From Burkholderia sp. Bp8992 (GTDB lineage: Bacteria > Pseudomonadota > Gammaproteobacteria > Burkholderiales > Burkholderiaceae), in assembly GCF_003853705.1 (NCBI RefSeq), contig NZ_QTQI01000014.1, positions 1-64,000 on the forward strand: a stretch of 64,000 nucleotides of DNA. The letters run 5' to 3'. Shown one piece after another: positions 8,370 through 16,740 of the stretch; position 1 is the first letter of the stretch, and every line of letters starts with the position of its first letter. The notes beneath the pieces were generated by a model that made no database searches, was not told where the DNA came from, and worked only from the letters and a program-made list of their open reading frames with translations. The translations under genes and the position numbers were made by a program.

Positions 8370-9343
8370 GCGTCGGAATCCCTCGTGGCGGCCAGGTCGG
8401 CACCGGCGTGCGCCGTGTCGCGGCGCGCGGCCGCGGCATCGCCGCCTTGCCAGAAATCGAAATAGTTGAACCAGTTGTACGGCGCCGCGCGGCAGTACTT
8501 GTCGAGCAGCGCGACGTAGCGCGCGAGTGCCGCGTCGACGGCCGCGGCGCGCGTGTCGCGCCGCACCTCGGAGAAGTCGGCGAGTGTCTCGAAGTGCACG
8601 TCGTAGCGGTTGCCGTCGCGATAGAGGCCCGTCATGAAGATCACCGGGCGCTTCAGCATCGCGGCCATGTACAGCGGCCCGAGCGGGAACGCGGCCGGCG
8701 CGCCGAGCAGCGGTAGCCGCCGTAGCGACGCGGCCGCGTCGTCGAGCAGCGTGCGGTCGGCGAGCATGCCGACCATGCAGTTCGCGTCGAGGCGTTCACG
8801 CACCTTCAGCATCGAGTCGACCTGCCCGAGCGGAATCACTTCCGGCTTGGCGGCCGGGTTCACCGCGGCGAGCGTCGCGTTGATCTTGCGTGCGTTCTTC
8901 TCGTACATCGTGACGACGACGCGCAGGTCCGGGTGCGTGCGGCCGATCGCGCGCACGACCTCGAAGCTGCCGAGATGCGCGCCCATCAGGAACGCGCCTC
9001 GGCCGCCCGCGAGCGCATCGTCGACGAGCGTCTCGCCGTGCAGCCGGATGTCGAACAGGTCGAAGCACCCGTTCATCAGGTAGACGCGGTCGTGGATCGT
9101 CGCCGCGAACGTGAACACGTGCCGGTACACGTCGCGCCAGCGCGCGGGGCGGCCGAGCACGCGGCGCAGGTAGTCGCGCGACGCGGCGCACGCGACCGGC
9201 GAGAACAGCACGAAGTACGTCGCGATCAGGTGCAGCACGATGCGCGCGCGCGACCGGCCAAAGCGCAGCGAAATCCACGTCATCGTGCGCAGCAAACCGG
9301 CGTTGCTGCGCTCCTGGCGTTCGGCCCACGCGGTGCGCTTCAT
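8366..9343 (-). CDS. LpxL/HtrB-like acyltransferase of the aryl-polyene cluster
   Basis: The 325-residue product resembles lysophospholipid/lipid A acyltransferases: an N-terminal hydrophobic region about residues 30-55, then MGAHLGSFEVVRA carrying the HxxxxxE-like catalytic pair (His and Glu). The C-terminal NWFNYFDFWQ is typical of these cluster enzymes. In xanthomonadin and aryl-polyene loci such enzymes attach an acyl chain to the glycerol or sugar head. It starts with an ATG that overlaps the AMP-ligase stop. The exact acyl donor cannot be read from the sequence. Confidence 0.84.
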   Translation of the reverse strand: MKRTAWAERQERSNAGLLRTMTWISLRFGRSRARIVLHLIATYFVLFSPVACAASRDYLRRVLGRPARWRDVYRHVFTFAATIHDRVYLMNGCFDLFDIRLHGETLVDDALAGGRGAFLMGAHLGSFEVVRAIGRTHPDLRVVVTMYEKNARKINATLAAVNPAAKPEVIPLGQVDSMLKVRERLDANCMVGMLADRTLLDDAAASLRRLPLLGAPAAFPLGPLYMAAMLKRPVIFMTGLYRDGNRYDVHFETLADFSEVRRDTRAAAVDAALARYVALLDKYCRAAPYNWFNYFDFWQGGDAAAARRDTAHAGADLAATRDSDA

Positions 9344-11082
9344 GGCTGCGTGCCATCCTGCGCGGCCGGCGGCGCGGACAGCACGCCGGTCGCGACCTCG
9401 CGCGACCCGGCGCGCAGCGTGAAGCGGATCGCGCCGCTGGCCGCGGCGTCGTACGCGAGATCGAGCGGTTCGCCCGGCGCGACCGGGCTCAGGAATTTCG
9501 CGGAACCGAGCCGCCACGCGTGCAGCGGGCGGTTCAGCGCCGTGCCGATCGCGTGGATCGCGTGATCGAGCAGCACGACGCCCGGCACGACCGGATGGCC
9601 GGGGAAGTGGCCGGGCAGCGCCGGATGGTCGGCGGGAACCGTGAACGCGAGTGCGGGCGCGGCGGCCGTGTCGCGTTCGGGCATCGGCGCGGCCGCGGCG
9701 CGCGCATGCTGCGCGACGAGCGCGGCCAGCACGTCGCGCGGCAGCTTGCCCGTTTCGTTGCGCGGCAGCGCGTCGACGAACACGAGCGGGCGCGGCATGA
9801 ACGCGGAGTCGATGCGCTCGCGCAGCGCACGCTGCAGATCGGCGACCGTGAGCGTCGGCGCGACGACGAGCGCGACGAGGCGCGTGACCGGCTCGAGGTG
9901 CGTGTCGCCGTGCGCCGGTGCGGCTTCGTCGGGCATGAAGAACACGCCGTCGACCACCTGGGCAATCGCGTTGAGCTGGTGGTTCAGGTACGCGAGCGAC
10001 GTGCGCTTGCCGGCGATGTTGACGAGGTCGGCCTTGCGGCCGTGCAGCAGGAACCGGCCGTCGCCGAGCAGTTCGAGCGCATCGCCCATCGGCACGGGCG
10101 CTTCCACGTGTCCGCCCGACACCCATACGGTCGGTCCGCTGTCGTCGCCGTCCGGTTCGTCGCGCGCGTCGAGGCGGATGTCCGGGAACAGCTCCCATGC
10201 TGCGCCCCGCGACGTGCGGCGGGTCGCGATCTGGCCGGTCTCGGTGCTGCCGTAGATCTCGACGAGCGGCGCGTCGAGCGCGGCCTCGGCTTCGCATGCG
10301 AGCTTTTCCGACAGCGGCGCGGTGGCCGACAGCACGAGTGCCGCCGGCGGCAGCGCATGGCCGGCGGACAGCAGCGCGCGCAGGTGGATCGGCGACGTGA
10401 CGAGCACGCGCGGTTGCGGGATCGCGTCGAGTTCGTCGCGGATGTCGACCGGGTAGAACGGCTGGCGGTTGCTGAACGCGAGCCCGCCGATCAGCGCGAG
10501 CAGCACCGTCGATTCGAAGCCGTACATGTGCTGCGCGGGCACCGTGCCGATCAGCGCGGCCGCGCGGCCGTCGAGCAGCCCGAGGCGGTCGGCCGCCGCG
10601 CGCACGCAGCCGACCAGGAAACCCCAGGTCTTGCGGTGCGGCACCGGCGCGCCGGTCGAGCCGGACGTGAACACGTAGGCCATGATCCGCGCCGCATCGA
10701 TCTGCGGGACGGCGAACGGCGCATCGCTTTCCAGCTCGCCGGGCGCGGCGTCGGGATACGCGAAGCGCGGCAGGTCGATCGCGCAGTCGGATGCGTCGTG
10801 CAGGCAGAACGCGTCGGGGGCAAACGAGGCGAGCTGGCGGACCATTTCCGGCGTGTGCGTCGACGGCAGCAGGCTGACTTTGCCGGCGACGAGCGCCGCG
10901 CACAGGCTGACCGCGAAACGGTAGCGGTCGCGGCACACGTTGAACACGTGGCCGCCGGCGGGCAGCCCGGCGGCCACGCGCGCGACGTCGGCGACGAACG
11001 TGCGCACGGTGACGGGCGTGCCGTCGCGCCAGGCGATCGTCTGGTCCGGCGAGGAATGAAATACCAGCGGGTGAGTCGGCAT
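9340..11082 (-). CDS. AMP-dependent ligase fused to a FabZ-like hotdog dehydratase
   Basis: The 580-residue product has two parts. Residues about 1-470 are an acyl/aryl-AMP ligase: the phosphate-binding motif VFTSGSTGAP at 137-146, YGSTETGQ near 305 and the C-terminal NETGKLPRD with the catalytic lysine. Residues about 480-580 are a hotdog dehydratase with HPALPGHFPGHPVVPG, the FabZ/FabA signature. In many aryl-polyene loci these are two genes (AMP ligase and thioester dehydratase). The ligase would activate hydroxybenzoate and load it on the ACP. I use the ATG at 11082 (MPTHPLVF); an upstream start adds 18 Arg-rich residues and is unlikely. Confidence 0.86.
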   Translation of the reverse strand: MPTHPLVFHSSPDQTIAWRDGTPVTVRTFVADVARVAAGLPAGGHVFNVCRDRYRFAVSLCAALVAGKVSLLPSTHTPEMVRQLASFAPDAFCLHDASDCAIDLPRFAYPDAAPGELESDAPFAVPQIDAARIMAYVFTSGSTGAPVPHRKTWGFLVGCVRAAADRLGLLDGRAAALIGTVPAQHMYGFESTVLLALIGGLAFSNRQPFYPVDIRDELDAIPQPRVLVTSPIHLRALLSAGHALPPAALVLSATAPLSEKLACEAEAALDAPLVEIYGSTETGQIATRRTSRGAAWELFPDIRLDARDEPDGDDSGPTVWVSGGHVEAPVPMGDALELLGDGRFLLHGRKADLVNIAGKRTSLAYLNHQLNAIAQVVDGVFFMPDEAAPAHGDTHLEPVTRLVALVVAPTLTVADLQRALRERIDSAFMPRPLVFVDALPRNETGKLPRDVLAALVAQHARAAAAPMPERDTAAAPALAFTVPADHPALPGHFPGHPVVPGVVLLDHAIHAIGTALNRPLHAWRLGSAKFLSPVAPGEPLDLAYDAAASGAIRFTLRAGSREVATGVLSAPPAAQDGTQP

Positions 11083-11147
11083 AAATCGGTCAAAACGGGA
11101 GCGAAGGCCGGTGCGGCCGCGTGCGCGGCGGCACACCGGTCATGAAT

Positions 11148-11801
11148 TCATCGTGACGCCTGCGACGCGTGTGTCGTCGCGCGATAGGCGCGCACCGCGT
11201 CGGCCATCCGCGGCCGCGGTTCGTGCGGCAGTGCGAAACGCCGGCACGCATGCTCGGCGGCGAACATCACGGCGACGAGCGGCAGCGACAGGTAGTTCGC
11301 GAACGTCGACCACGTGACGATCGGCGCGGTCGCGAACAGCAGCGTCGACACGGCGGCGGTCGCGACGAAGAACAGCGTCCACGCGAGCGTGATCTGCCGC
11401 GTATAACGTGCGACGGCCGGCGTGACCGTGCCGTGGATCATCGCCGCGAAGCGCGTGCACAGCGGCACCTGGCCGGCGGCGAGCGTGCGGCCGAACAGCA
11501 GCGCCATCGCGAGGTTGAAGCTCGCGTGTTCCAGATACAGGCCCCATTCGAAGTGCTGCGCGAGCGGCGCGCGCGCGGCCCACAGCGCGGCGGCCGCCAG
11601 CAGCCAAGCCGGCGCGAGCCATGCGCGCCGCGGCGAACGCAGCGCCGCGCCGAGCGCGAGCAGCAGCGGCGGCACGAGCGCCATCGCGAGGCCGAAGCCG
11701 TGCGCGCCCGGCGTCGCGGTCGCGTAGTGCGCGCCCACCTGGTAGGCCGCCACGGCGCCGACTGCCGCGGTGCCGCGCAGGACGGACAGCAGCCTGCTCA
11801 T
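11148..11801 (-). CDS. Predicted membrane protein of the aryl-polyene cluster (COG4648-like)
   Basis: The 217-residue protein is mostly hydrophobic, with about five or six membrane segments and few charged residues outside HEPRPRMADA near the C terminus. It resembles the COG4648-type membrane proteins that recur beside aryl-polyene AMP ligases. The role is unknown; position suggests a part in assembly or export of the product. It is the first gene of the minus-strand arm, and a long divergent control region separates it from the ACP gene. The next gene starts 65 bases downstream. Confidence 0.75.
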   Translation of the reverse strand: MSRLLSVLRGTAAVGAVAAYQVGAHYATATPGAHGFGLAMALVPPLLLALGAALRSPRRAWLAPAWLLAAAALWAARAPLAQHFEWGLYLEHASFNLAMALLFGRTLAAGQVPLCTRFAAMIHGTVTPAVARYTRQITLAWTLFFVATAAVSTLLFATAPIVTWSTFANYLSLPLVAVMFAAEHACRRFALPHEPRPRMADAVRAYRATTHASQASR

Positions 11802-12370
11802 CGGCTACCCCCGTGCGCATGGCGCGGGCACGGGCCGGCAGCTGCGGCACGGCGGCGGACGGGCGGGCGAACCGGAACGGAGCGGAACGGAGGACGCGGC
11901 ATGACTGGAGACATCGGGCGGATCGTGGCCGGACACGTCGTGTCGGGCCGTCAAACATCATATGAATGGCGGCCGGGACGCGGGTCCGGGCCGGTGGTCG
12001 GGCACGCTCATTTTAGGGCCGCGGCACGGCGTGTTCGGAGCCGGTGCGACCGGGTTTTGTAACCGATTGTATGGCACCGGGCGAACGGTTTCGCGGGGTC
12101 GGTCCATTTCCATCCAAAGCGGCTCAAGCGTCTCGTGCATTCGTGTGCCGAAACGGGCCGCGACGCCGGCTCGCCAGTCTGTAACCATTCGCGGTATACG
12201 GCCCGATACCCTTCGTCTAGAATCCGCGTAACTTTTACAAACAATCCCCAGATAACGCAGGCGGGGAAGCCGGCAGACGCCGGAGGGACGGAGATTTGCA
12301 CGCGCCGGGCGTGCACGACGGTTGCCGTTTCCGGGCGCCTCCCGCTGCCATGGGCCGCCTGCCCGCACGC
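11802..12370 (+). promoter_or_regulatory. Divergent control region between the two arms of the aryl-polyene cluster
   Basis: These 569 bases hold no convincing gene and separate the divergently transcribed arms. The part from about 12030 is less GC-rich. A TAGAAT hexamer at 12218-12223 is a possible -10 box for the right arm, though no good -35 is visible. The sequence TGTAACC occurs twice, each followed by an AT-richer patch (about 12058 and 12180). A GGAGG lies at 12282-12286. Regulator and transcription starts are unknown. Confidence 0.45.
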
Positions 12371-12634
12371 ATGATGAACGCACTGGAACAAGAGCTCGCC
12401 ACGCTGATCATCGGCGAACTGAATCTCGAAGACGTCCCGCTCGATACAGTGACGGCCGACACCCCGCTGTATGGCGAAGGTTTCGGGCTCGACTCCATCG
12501 ACATCCTGGAAATCGCGCTGCTGATCTCGAAGAAATACGGCTTCGAGCTGCGCTCGGACAATCCGGACAACCAGAAGATCTTTGCGACGCTCGGCGCGCT
12601 GGCTGCGTACGTCGCCGCGCATCGCACGAAGTGA
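12371..12634 (+). CDS. Acyl carrier protein of the aryl-polyene cluster
   Basis: The 87-residue product is a four-helix acyl carrier protein with the phosphopantetheine site GLDSIDILE, Ser42 being the attachment residue. It would hold the aryl starter and growing polyene chain, like XanC of the xanthomonadin locus. Starts are ambiguous: ATG at 12371 or 12374 fit the family length, but no strong ribosome-binding site precedes them. A TTG at 12296 has GGAGG nine bases upstream and would add 25 residues. It is the only ACP seen in the cluster. The ketoreductase gene follows after 95 bases. Confidence 0.87.
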   Translation: MMNALEQELATLIIGELNLEDVPLDTVTADTPLYGEGFGLDSIDILEIALLISKKYGFELRSDNPDNQKIFATLGALAAYVAAHRTK

Positions 12635-12729
12635 CGGCGGCGCGCAGTGAATGACGGTACGCGGCGGCGAGCGAAGGACGAATCGACGCCGCGTCGATCG
12701 AGGTGAAACGCGATGAACGGAGCAATTCG

Positions 12730-13446
12730 ATGCGGGCGCTCGTGACGGGCGGCAGCGGCGCACTCGGGCAGGCGATCTGCGCGGCGCTCGCGCAGGCCGG
12801 CCATGAAGTGTGGGTGCATGCGAACCGCCATCTCGCGCAGGCGGAGGCCGTCGCGCAGCAGATCGTGGCGGCCGGCGGCACCGCGCACGCGATCGCGTTC
12901 GACGTGACCGACGCCGATGCGACGCTCGCCGCGTTGAAGCCGTTCATCGACGAGTCGCCGGTGCAGATCCTCGTCAACAACGCGGGCATTCACGACGACG
13001 CGCCGATGGCCGGCATGTCGCGCGGGCAGTGGCACAGCGTGATCGACGTGACGCTCAACGGCTTTTTCAACGTCACGCAGCCGCTGCTGTTGCCGATGAT
13101 CCGCACGCGGCGCGGGCGGATCGTCAACATCGCGTCGGTGGCCGGCGTGACCGGCAACCGCGGGCAGGTCAACTACGCGGCCGCGAAGGCGGGGCTGATC
13201 GGCGCGACGAAGTCGCTGTCGCTGGAGCTCGCGTCGCGCGGCATAACCGTGAACGCGGTGGCGCCCGGCATCATCGAATCGCCGATGGCCGAACAGGCGT
13301 TCCCCGCCGAACGCATCAAGCAGCTCGTGCCCGCGCAACGCGCGGGCCGGCCCGACGAAGTCGCGGCGATGGTCGCGTATCTCGTGTCCGACGCCGCGGC
13401 CTACGTGACGGGGCAGGTGCTGTCCGTCAACGGCGGGCTCGCGTGA
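12730..13446 (+). CDS. 3-oxoacyl-ACP reductase of the aryl-polyene cluster (FabG-like SDR)
   Basis: The 238-residue SDR has TGGSGALG at the N terminus, NNAG near residue 87, the active serine in IASVAG and NYAAAKAG carrying Tyr and Lys. It would reduce the ACP-bound 3-keto group before dehydration. The ATG at 12730 is preceded by CGGAG at a good distance; the frame extends upstream to another start that has no better signal. FabG homologues exist for primary fatty-acid synthesis, but the flanking ACP and chorismatase genes assign this one to the pigment pathway. Confidence 0.86.
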   Translation: MRALVTGGSGALGQAICAALAQAGHEVWVHANRHLAQAEAVAQQIVAAGGTAHAIAFDVTDADATLAALKPFIDESPVQILVNNAGIHDDAPMAGMSRGQWHSVIDVTLNGFFNVTQPLLLPMIRTRRGRIVNIASVAGVTGNRGQVNYAAAKAGLIGATKSLSLELASRGITVNAVAPGIIESPMAEQAFPAERIKQLVPAQRAGRPDEVAAMVAYLVSDAAAYVTGQVLSVNGGLA

Positions 13447-13532
13447 CGACGCGCACCGCATCCGTCGAGTAACGCAACGCGGCACAGGGCCGCGTTGCCG
13501 CGCGGCCTGCGCCGCATAGTGAGGAAATCGAA

Positions 13533-14747
13533 GTGTCCGTGCATCCAGTCGACGCCGAACGGCGCCCGTGTTCGCTGCCGTCCGCCACCGCGCCGTTCGC
13601 GCGCGGCGGCGACCGTGCACTGCGACTCGTCCAGATGAGCCATGCGCGGCTCGTCGCGTTGCTGGACGATGCACGACTCGAGCACGTCGTGCCGGGCGCG
13701 CTGGGTGCGGTGTGCATCGGCGCGGCCGGCTCGCATGCCGATGCGGCGCAACGGTTGCTCGCCGATCGCGTGCCCCACCTGCCGGTCGCACCGGTGCAGA
13801 TGGCGCTGCTCGGCGCCGATGCCGCGCCGGACGATGCCGTCTGCGAGATCTGGCAATGCGATGCGCACGACCTGCGCAGCGAACGGCACGGCGCGCTGCA
13901 CTACCGCTACAGCGAAACGGCAGGCCTCGTGTTCGGCAGCATCGTCCTGAACGAGGCGCACGCCACGCACGACGCCCGGCACGACGGCGGTACGCCGCTC
14001 GAGCGCGCGACGTTCGATGCCTACCGCATGCTGTTCGACCTGCTCGATGCGCTCGGCATGCCGCATCCGCTGCGTATCTGGAATACGGTGCCGGCGATCA
14101 ACGCGGTGCAGTTCGGCGTCGAGCGCTATCGTCAGTTCAATATCGGCCGCCAGCATGCGTTCGACGCGTGCCGTCGTGCGTTGACGGGCGGCGTGCCGGC
14201 CGCGTGCGCGCTCGGCTCGGTCGTGCCGGTCGCCGGCGATGCGCCGCCGGCCGCGCCGCTCGCGATCCATTTCCTCGCGAGCCGCACGCCGGCCGATCCG
14301 GTCGAGAATCCGCGCCAGGTCAGCGCGTACCACTACCCGGCGCAGTATGGCCCGCGTGCGCCGACGTTCGCGCGCGCTGCCGCATGGGCCGATGGCGACG
14401 CGGCGCCGGTGCTGTTCGTATCGGGCACCGCGAGCATCGTCGGGCACCGCACCGTGCATCACGACGACGTCGTCGCGCAGACGCACGAGACGGTCGCCAA
14501 CCTCGCTGCCGTGCTCGAGCAGGCCGCGCGGCAGGGGCATGGCCCGTTCTCGCTCGCCGACCTGGGCTATCGCGTCTACGTGCGCGACGCCGGCGATGCT
14601 GCGGCGCTGGCCGCGATCGGGCGGGTGCTGCGCGACGCGGCCGGCCCTCACGTGCGGCCGCTGTTCGTTCACGCGGACGTGTGCCGCGACGACCTGCTGG
14701 TCGAGATCGAGGCCAGCGCCGGGCATGCAATGGAGTGGCTGTCATGA
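13533..14747 (+). CDS. Chorismatase (FkbO/Hyg5/XanB2-like), hydroxybenzoate-forming
   Basis: The 404-residue protein shows the features of the FkbO/Hyg5 family: RIWNTVPAINAV, the YRQFNIGRQHAF stretch, the FVSGTASIVGH motif and HADVCRDDLLVEIE near the C terminus, which includes the glutamate used in catalysis. XanB2 of Xanthomonas makes 3- and 4-hydroxybenzoate from chorismate for xanthomonadin. Here it probably supplies the aryl starter, in place of the ammonia-lyase found in other aryl-polyene loci. It starts with GTG after GAGGAA at 13521. Which hydroxybenzoate isomer is made cannot be told from the sequence alone. Confidence 0.85.
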   Translation: MSVHPVDAERRPCSLPSATAPFARGGDRALRLVQMSHARLVALLDDARLEHVVPGALGAVCIGAAGSHADAAQRLLADRVPHLPVAPVQMALLGADAAPDDAVCEIWQCDAHDLRSERHGALHYRYSETAGLVFGSIVLNEAHATHDARHDGGTPLERATFDAYRMLFDLLDALGMPHPLRIWNTVPAINAVQFGVERYRQFNIGRQHAFDACRRALTGGVPAACALGSVVPVAGDAPPAAPLAIHFLASRTPADPVENPRQVSAYHYPAQYGPRAPTFARAAAWADGDAAPVLFVSGTASIVGHRTVHHDDVVAQTHETVANLAAVLEQAARQGHGPFSLADLGYRVYVRDAGDAAALAAIGRVLRDAAGPHVRPLFVHADVCRDDLLVEIEASAGHAMEWLS

Positions 14748-15661
14748 AACGCGAGAACCTCACGATCCGGCAATCGGCGCACGGCGTCGACGATGTCCTG
14801 GTCGACGAAACCTGCCGCCGTTCGCCGGCAAGTCATAAACTTTTGTCAGGATCTCCGACTTCGCAATCGGCTGTTTCCATGTCCAAGCTGCACGCCTCGT
14901 CCACCCATCTCGTGCTGATCCCGAGCTACAACCCGGGCGTCAAGGTCGACACGACCGTGCGCGCTGCGCGCGCGCAGTGGAACCCGGTGTGGGTCGTCGT
15001 CGACGGCAGCACCGACGGCAGCGCCGAACGGCTGCAGGCGATGGCCGAGCGCGATCCCGGCCTGCGCGTGATCGTGCTGCCGGAGAATCGCGGCAAGGGC
15101 GCCGCGGTGCTCGCGGGGCTCGACGCGGCGGCCGCGAGCGGCTTCACGCACGTGCTGACGATGGATTCCGACGGCCAGCATCCGGCCGACCTGATTCCCG
15201 CCTTCATGGCCGCCTCGCAGGCCGCGCCCGACGCGATGGTGCTCGGCGTGCCGAAGTTCGACGCGAGCGCGCCGCAGTTGCGCGTGCAGGGCCGCCGGCT
15301 GTCGAACGCCTGGGCCGACCTCGAGACGCTGTGGGCCGGCATCGGCGATTCGCTTTACGGGTTTCGCGTGTATCCGGTCGCGCCGCTCGCGGCGATCATG
15401 CGGCGCCAGCCGTGGATGCGCGGTTTCGACTTCGATCCCGAAGCGGCCGTGCGGCTGTGCTGGGCCGGCGTGCGCCCGATCCGCATCGACGCGCCGGTAC
15501 GCTATTTCGGCCGGCACGAGGGCGGCGTCTCGCACTTTCACTATGGCCGTGACAACGCGCTGCTCGCGTGGATGCACCTGCGCCTGTTCACCGGCTTCGC
15601 GGTGCGGCTGCCGATGCTGGTTGCACGGCGGCTGACGCGGCGCCGCGACCAGACCGCCTGA
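14744..15661 (+). CDS. Glycosyltransferase family 2 protein
   Basis: The protein has a GT-A fold: LVLIPSYNPG, VVVDGSTDGS, the nucleotide-sugar site TMDSDGQHP (DxD-like) and the acceptor region GFDFDPEAAV. It resembles dolichyl-phosphate-mannose-synthase-like transferases found in aryl-polyene clusters and may glycosylate the polyene. I take the ATG at 14744 (305 residues), which overlaps the chorismatase stop as ATGA and has GGAG about 8 bases upstream. The alternative ATG at 14879 (MSKLHAS, 260 residues) removes a 45-residue tail without clear homology and has a poorer ribosome-binding site. Confidence 0.82.
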   Translation: MKRENLTIRQSAHGVDDVLVDETCRRSPASHKLLSGSPTSQSAVSMSKLHASSTHLVLIPSYNPGVKVDTTVRAARAQWNPVWVVVDGSTDGSAERLQAMAERDPGLRVIVLPENRGKGAAVLAGLDAAAASGFTHVLTMDSDGQHPADLIPAFMAASQAAPDAMVLGVPKFDASAPQLRVQGRRLSNAWADLETLWAGIGDSLYGFRVYPVAPLAAIMRRQPWMRGFDFDPEAAVRLCWAGVRPIRIDAPVRYFGRHEGGVSHFHYGRDNALLAWMHLRLFTGFAVRLPMLVARRLTRRRDQTA

Positions 15662-15683
15662 GCGGTAGCCCGCCCGTTTTCCT

Positions 15684-15722
15684 GCCCGATCGCCGCCCGA
15701 GCGCGGCGATTGCTGCATTTTC
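15684..15722 (+). terminator. Stem-loop after the glycosyltransferase gene
   Basis: An 8-bp stem (15689-15696 with 15703-15710, ATCGCCGC/GCGGCGAT) with a 6-base loop lies 28 bases after the stop codon. The T-rich tail is interrupted, so it is at best a weak factor-independent terminator for the right arm of the pigment cluster. Confidence 0.4.
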
Positions 15723-15863
15723 CGTCGTCAATTCGGCAGCCAAGCGCCGCATCGTTTCGATTCGTCGAGTAATGAGTGTGTCATCTGATGTAAACATCTG
15801 GTAATTTTCTGCCGGATTATGCAAAATCGCCGCTCCCAAATACAACTATCGAGGGATTCCGGG

Positions 15864-16625
15864 ATGCAACTCAAGAAAGCGGTGGCAGCGTGTGGCGTGG
15901 CGTTCCTGTTGAGCGCATGCGGCGGGGTACAGAGCCTTGACGCGAACAGCCTGGCGTCGGCGGGGACCAACCTGTACAAGGCGGCGACGCTGTCGGACAG
16001 CGACATCGCCGCACTGTCGAACGAATCGTGCAAGTCCAGCGACGCCGAGTCGAAGATCGCACCGGCGAACAGCGCGTACGCGAAGCGCCTGACGAAGGTG
16101 ATGAAGGGCTTCGGCGACATGACGCTGAACGGCCAGAAGATCAACTACAAGGTCTACATGACCAAGGACGTCAACGCGTGGGCGATGGGCAACGGCTGCG
16201 TGCGCGTGTACAGCGGCCTGATGGACATGATGAACGACGACGAGCTGCGCGGCGTGATCGGTCATGAAATGGGCCACGTTGCACTGGGTCACTCGAAGAA
16301 GGCGATGCAGACGGCGTACGCGGTGAGCGCGGCGCGCACCGCGGCCGGCGCGGCATCGCCGGGCGTGGCGGCCCTGTCGAGCTCGCAGCTCGGCGACATC
16401 ACCGAGAAGTTCATCAACGCGCAATTCTCGCAGACGCAGGAAAGCGCGGCGGACGACTACTCGTTCGACCTGATGAAGCAGAAGAGCATGAACCAGAAGG
16501 GCCTCGTCACCGCGTTCCAGAAGCTCGCGCAGCTGGACGGCGGCAAGAGCTCGATGATGAGCTCGCACCCGTCGTCGTCGAGCCGTGCGCAGCACATCCA
16601 GGATCGCATCGCGAAGGGCAGCTGA
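15864..16625 (+). CDS. M48 family metalloprotease, lipoprotein
   Basis: The 253-residue product starts with a lipoprotein signal peptide; the lipobox LLSAC puts the lipidated cysteine at residue 19. The zinc site is HEMGH at 134-138, and the third ligand is expected in QESAADD further on. This is the layout of small M48 proteases such as LoiP/YcaL, which work at the outer membrane in envelope protein quality control. The ATG at 15864 has GAGGG upstream; a start 45 bases earlier would bury the signal peptide. It is monocistronic, ending at a strong terminator. Confidence 0.87.
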   Translation: MQLKKAVAACGVAFLLSACGGVQSLDANSLASAGTNLYKAATLSDSDIAALSNESCKSSDAESKIAPANSAYAKRLTKVMKGFGDMTLNGQKINYKVYMTKDVNAWAMGNGCVRVYSGLMDMMNDDELRGVIGHEMGHVALGHSKKAMQTAYAVSAARTAAGAASPGVAALSSSQLGDITEKFINAQFSQTQESAADDYSFDLMKQKSMNQKGLVTAFQKLAQLDGGKSSMMSSHPSSSSRAQHIQDRIAKGS

Positions 16626-16683
16626 TCGCGCCACGCGCATCACGCATCGCCTGCCCGTGCCGGCGATCGCTGCGCGACAGGAA

Positions 16684-16720
16684 AAACCCCACGCTCGTCC
16701 GGGCGTGGGGTTTTGTTTTT
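16684..16720. terminator. Bidirectional rho-independent terminator
   Basis: A perfect 8-bp stem (CCCCACGC at 16687-16694 with GCGTGGGG at 16703-16710) is flanked by an A-run on the left and a T-run on the right. It can end both the M48 protease transcript and the leftward lldP transcript, which converge here. Confidence 0.88.
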
Positions 16721-16740
16721 GAGGCCTGCCTGCGCGCCGC

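Noticed and set aside
11883-11960. Possible small gene in the divergent region
   Set aside because: Frames there are short, lack a ribosome-binding site and are Arg-rich.
15787-15806. Short palindrome GATGTAAACATC before the M48 protease gene
   Set aside because: The arms are only five bases and it is far from the start codon; not enough to call an operator.
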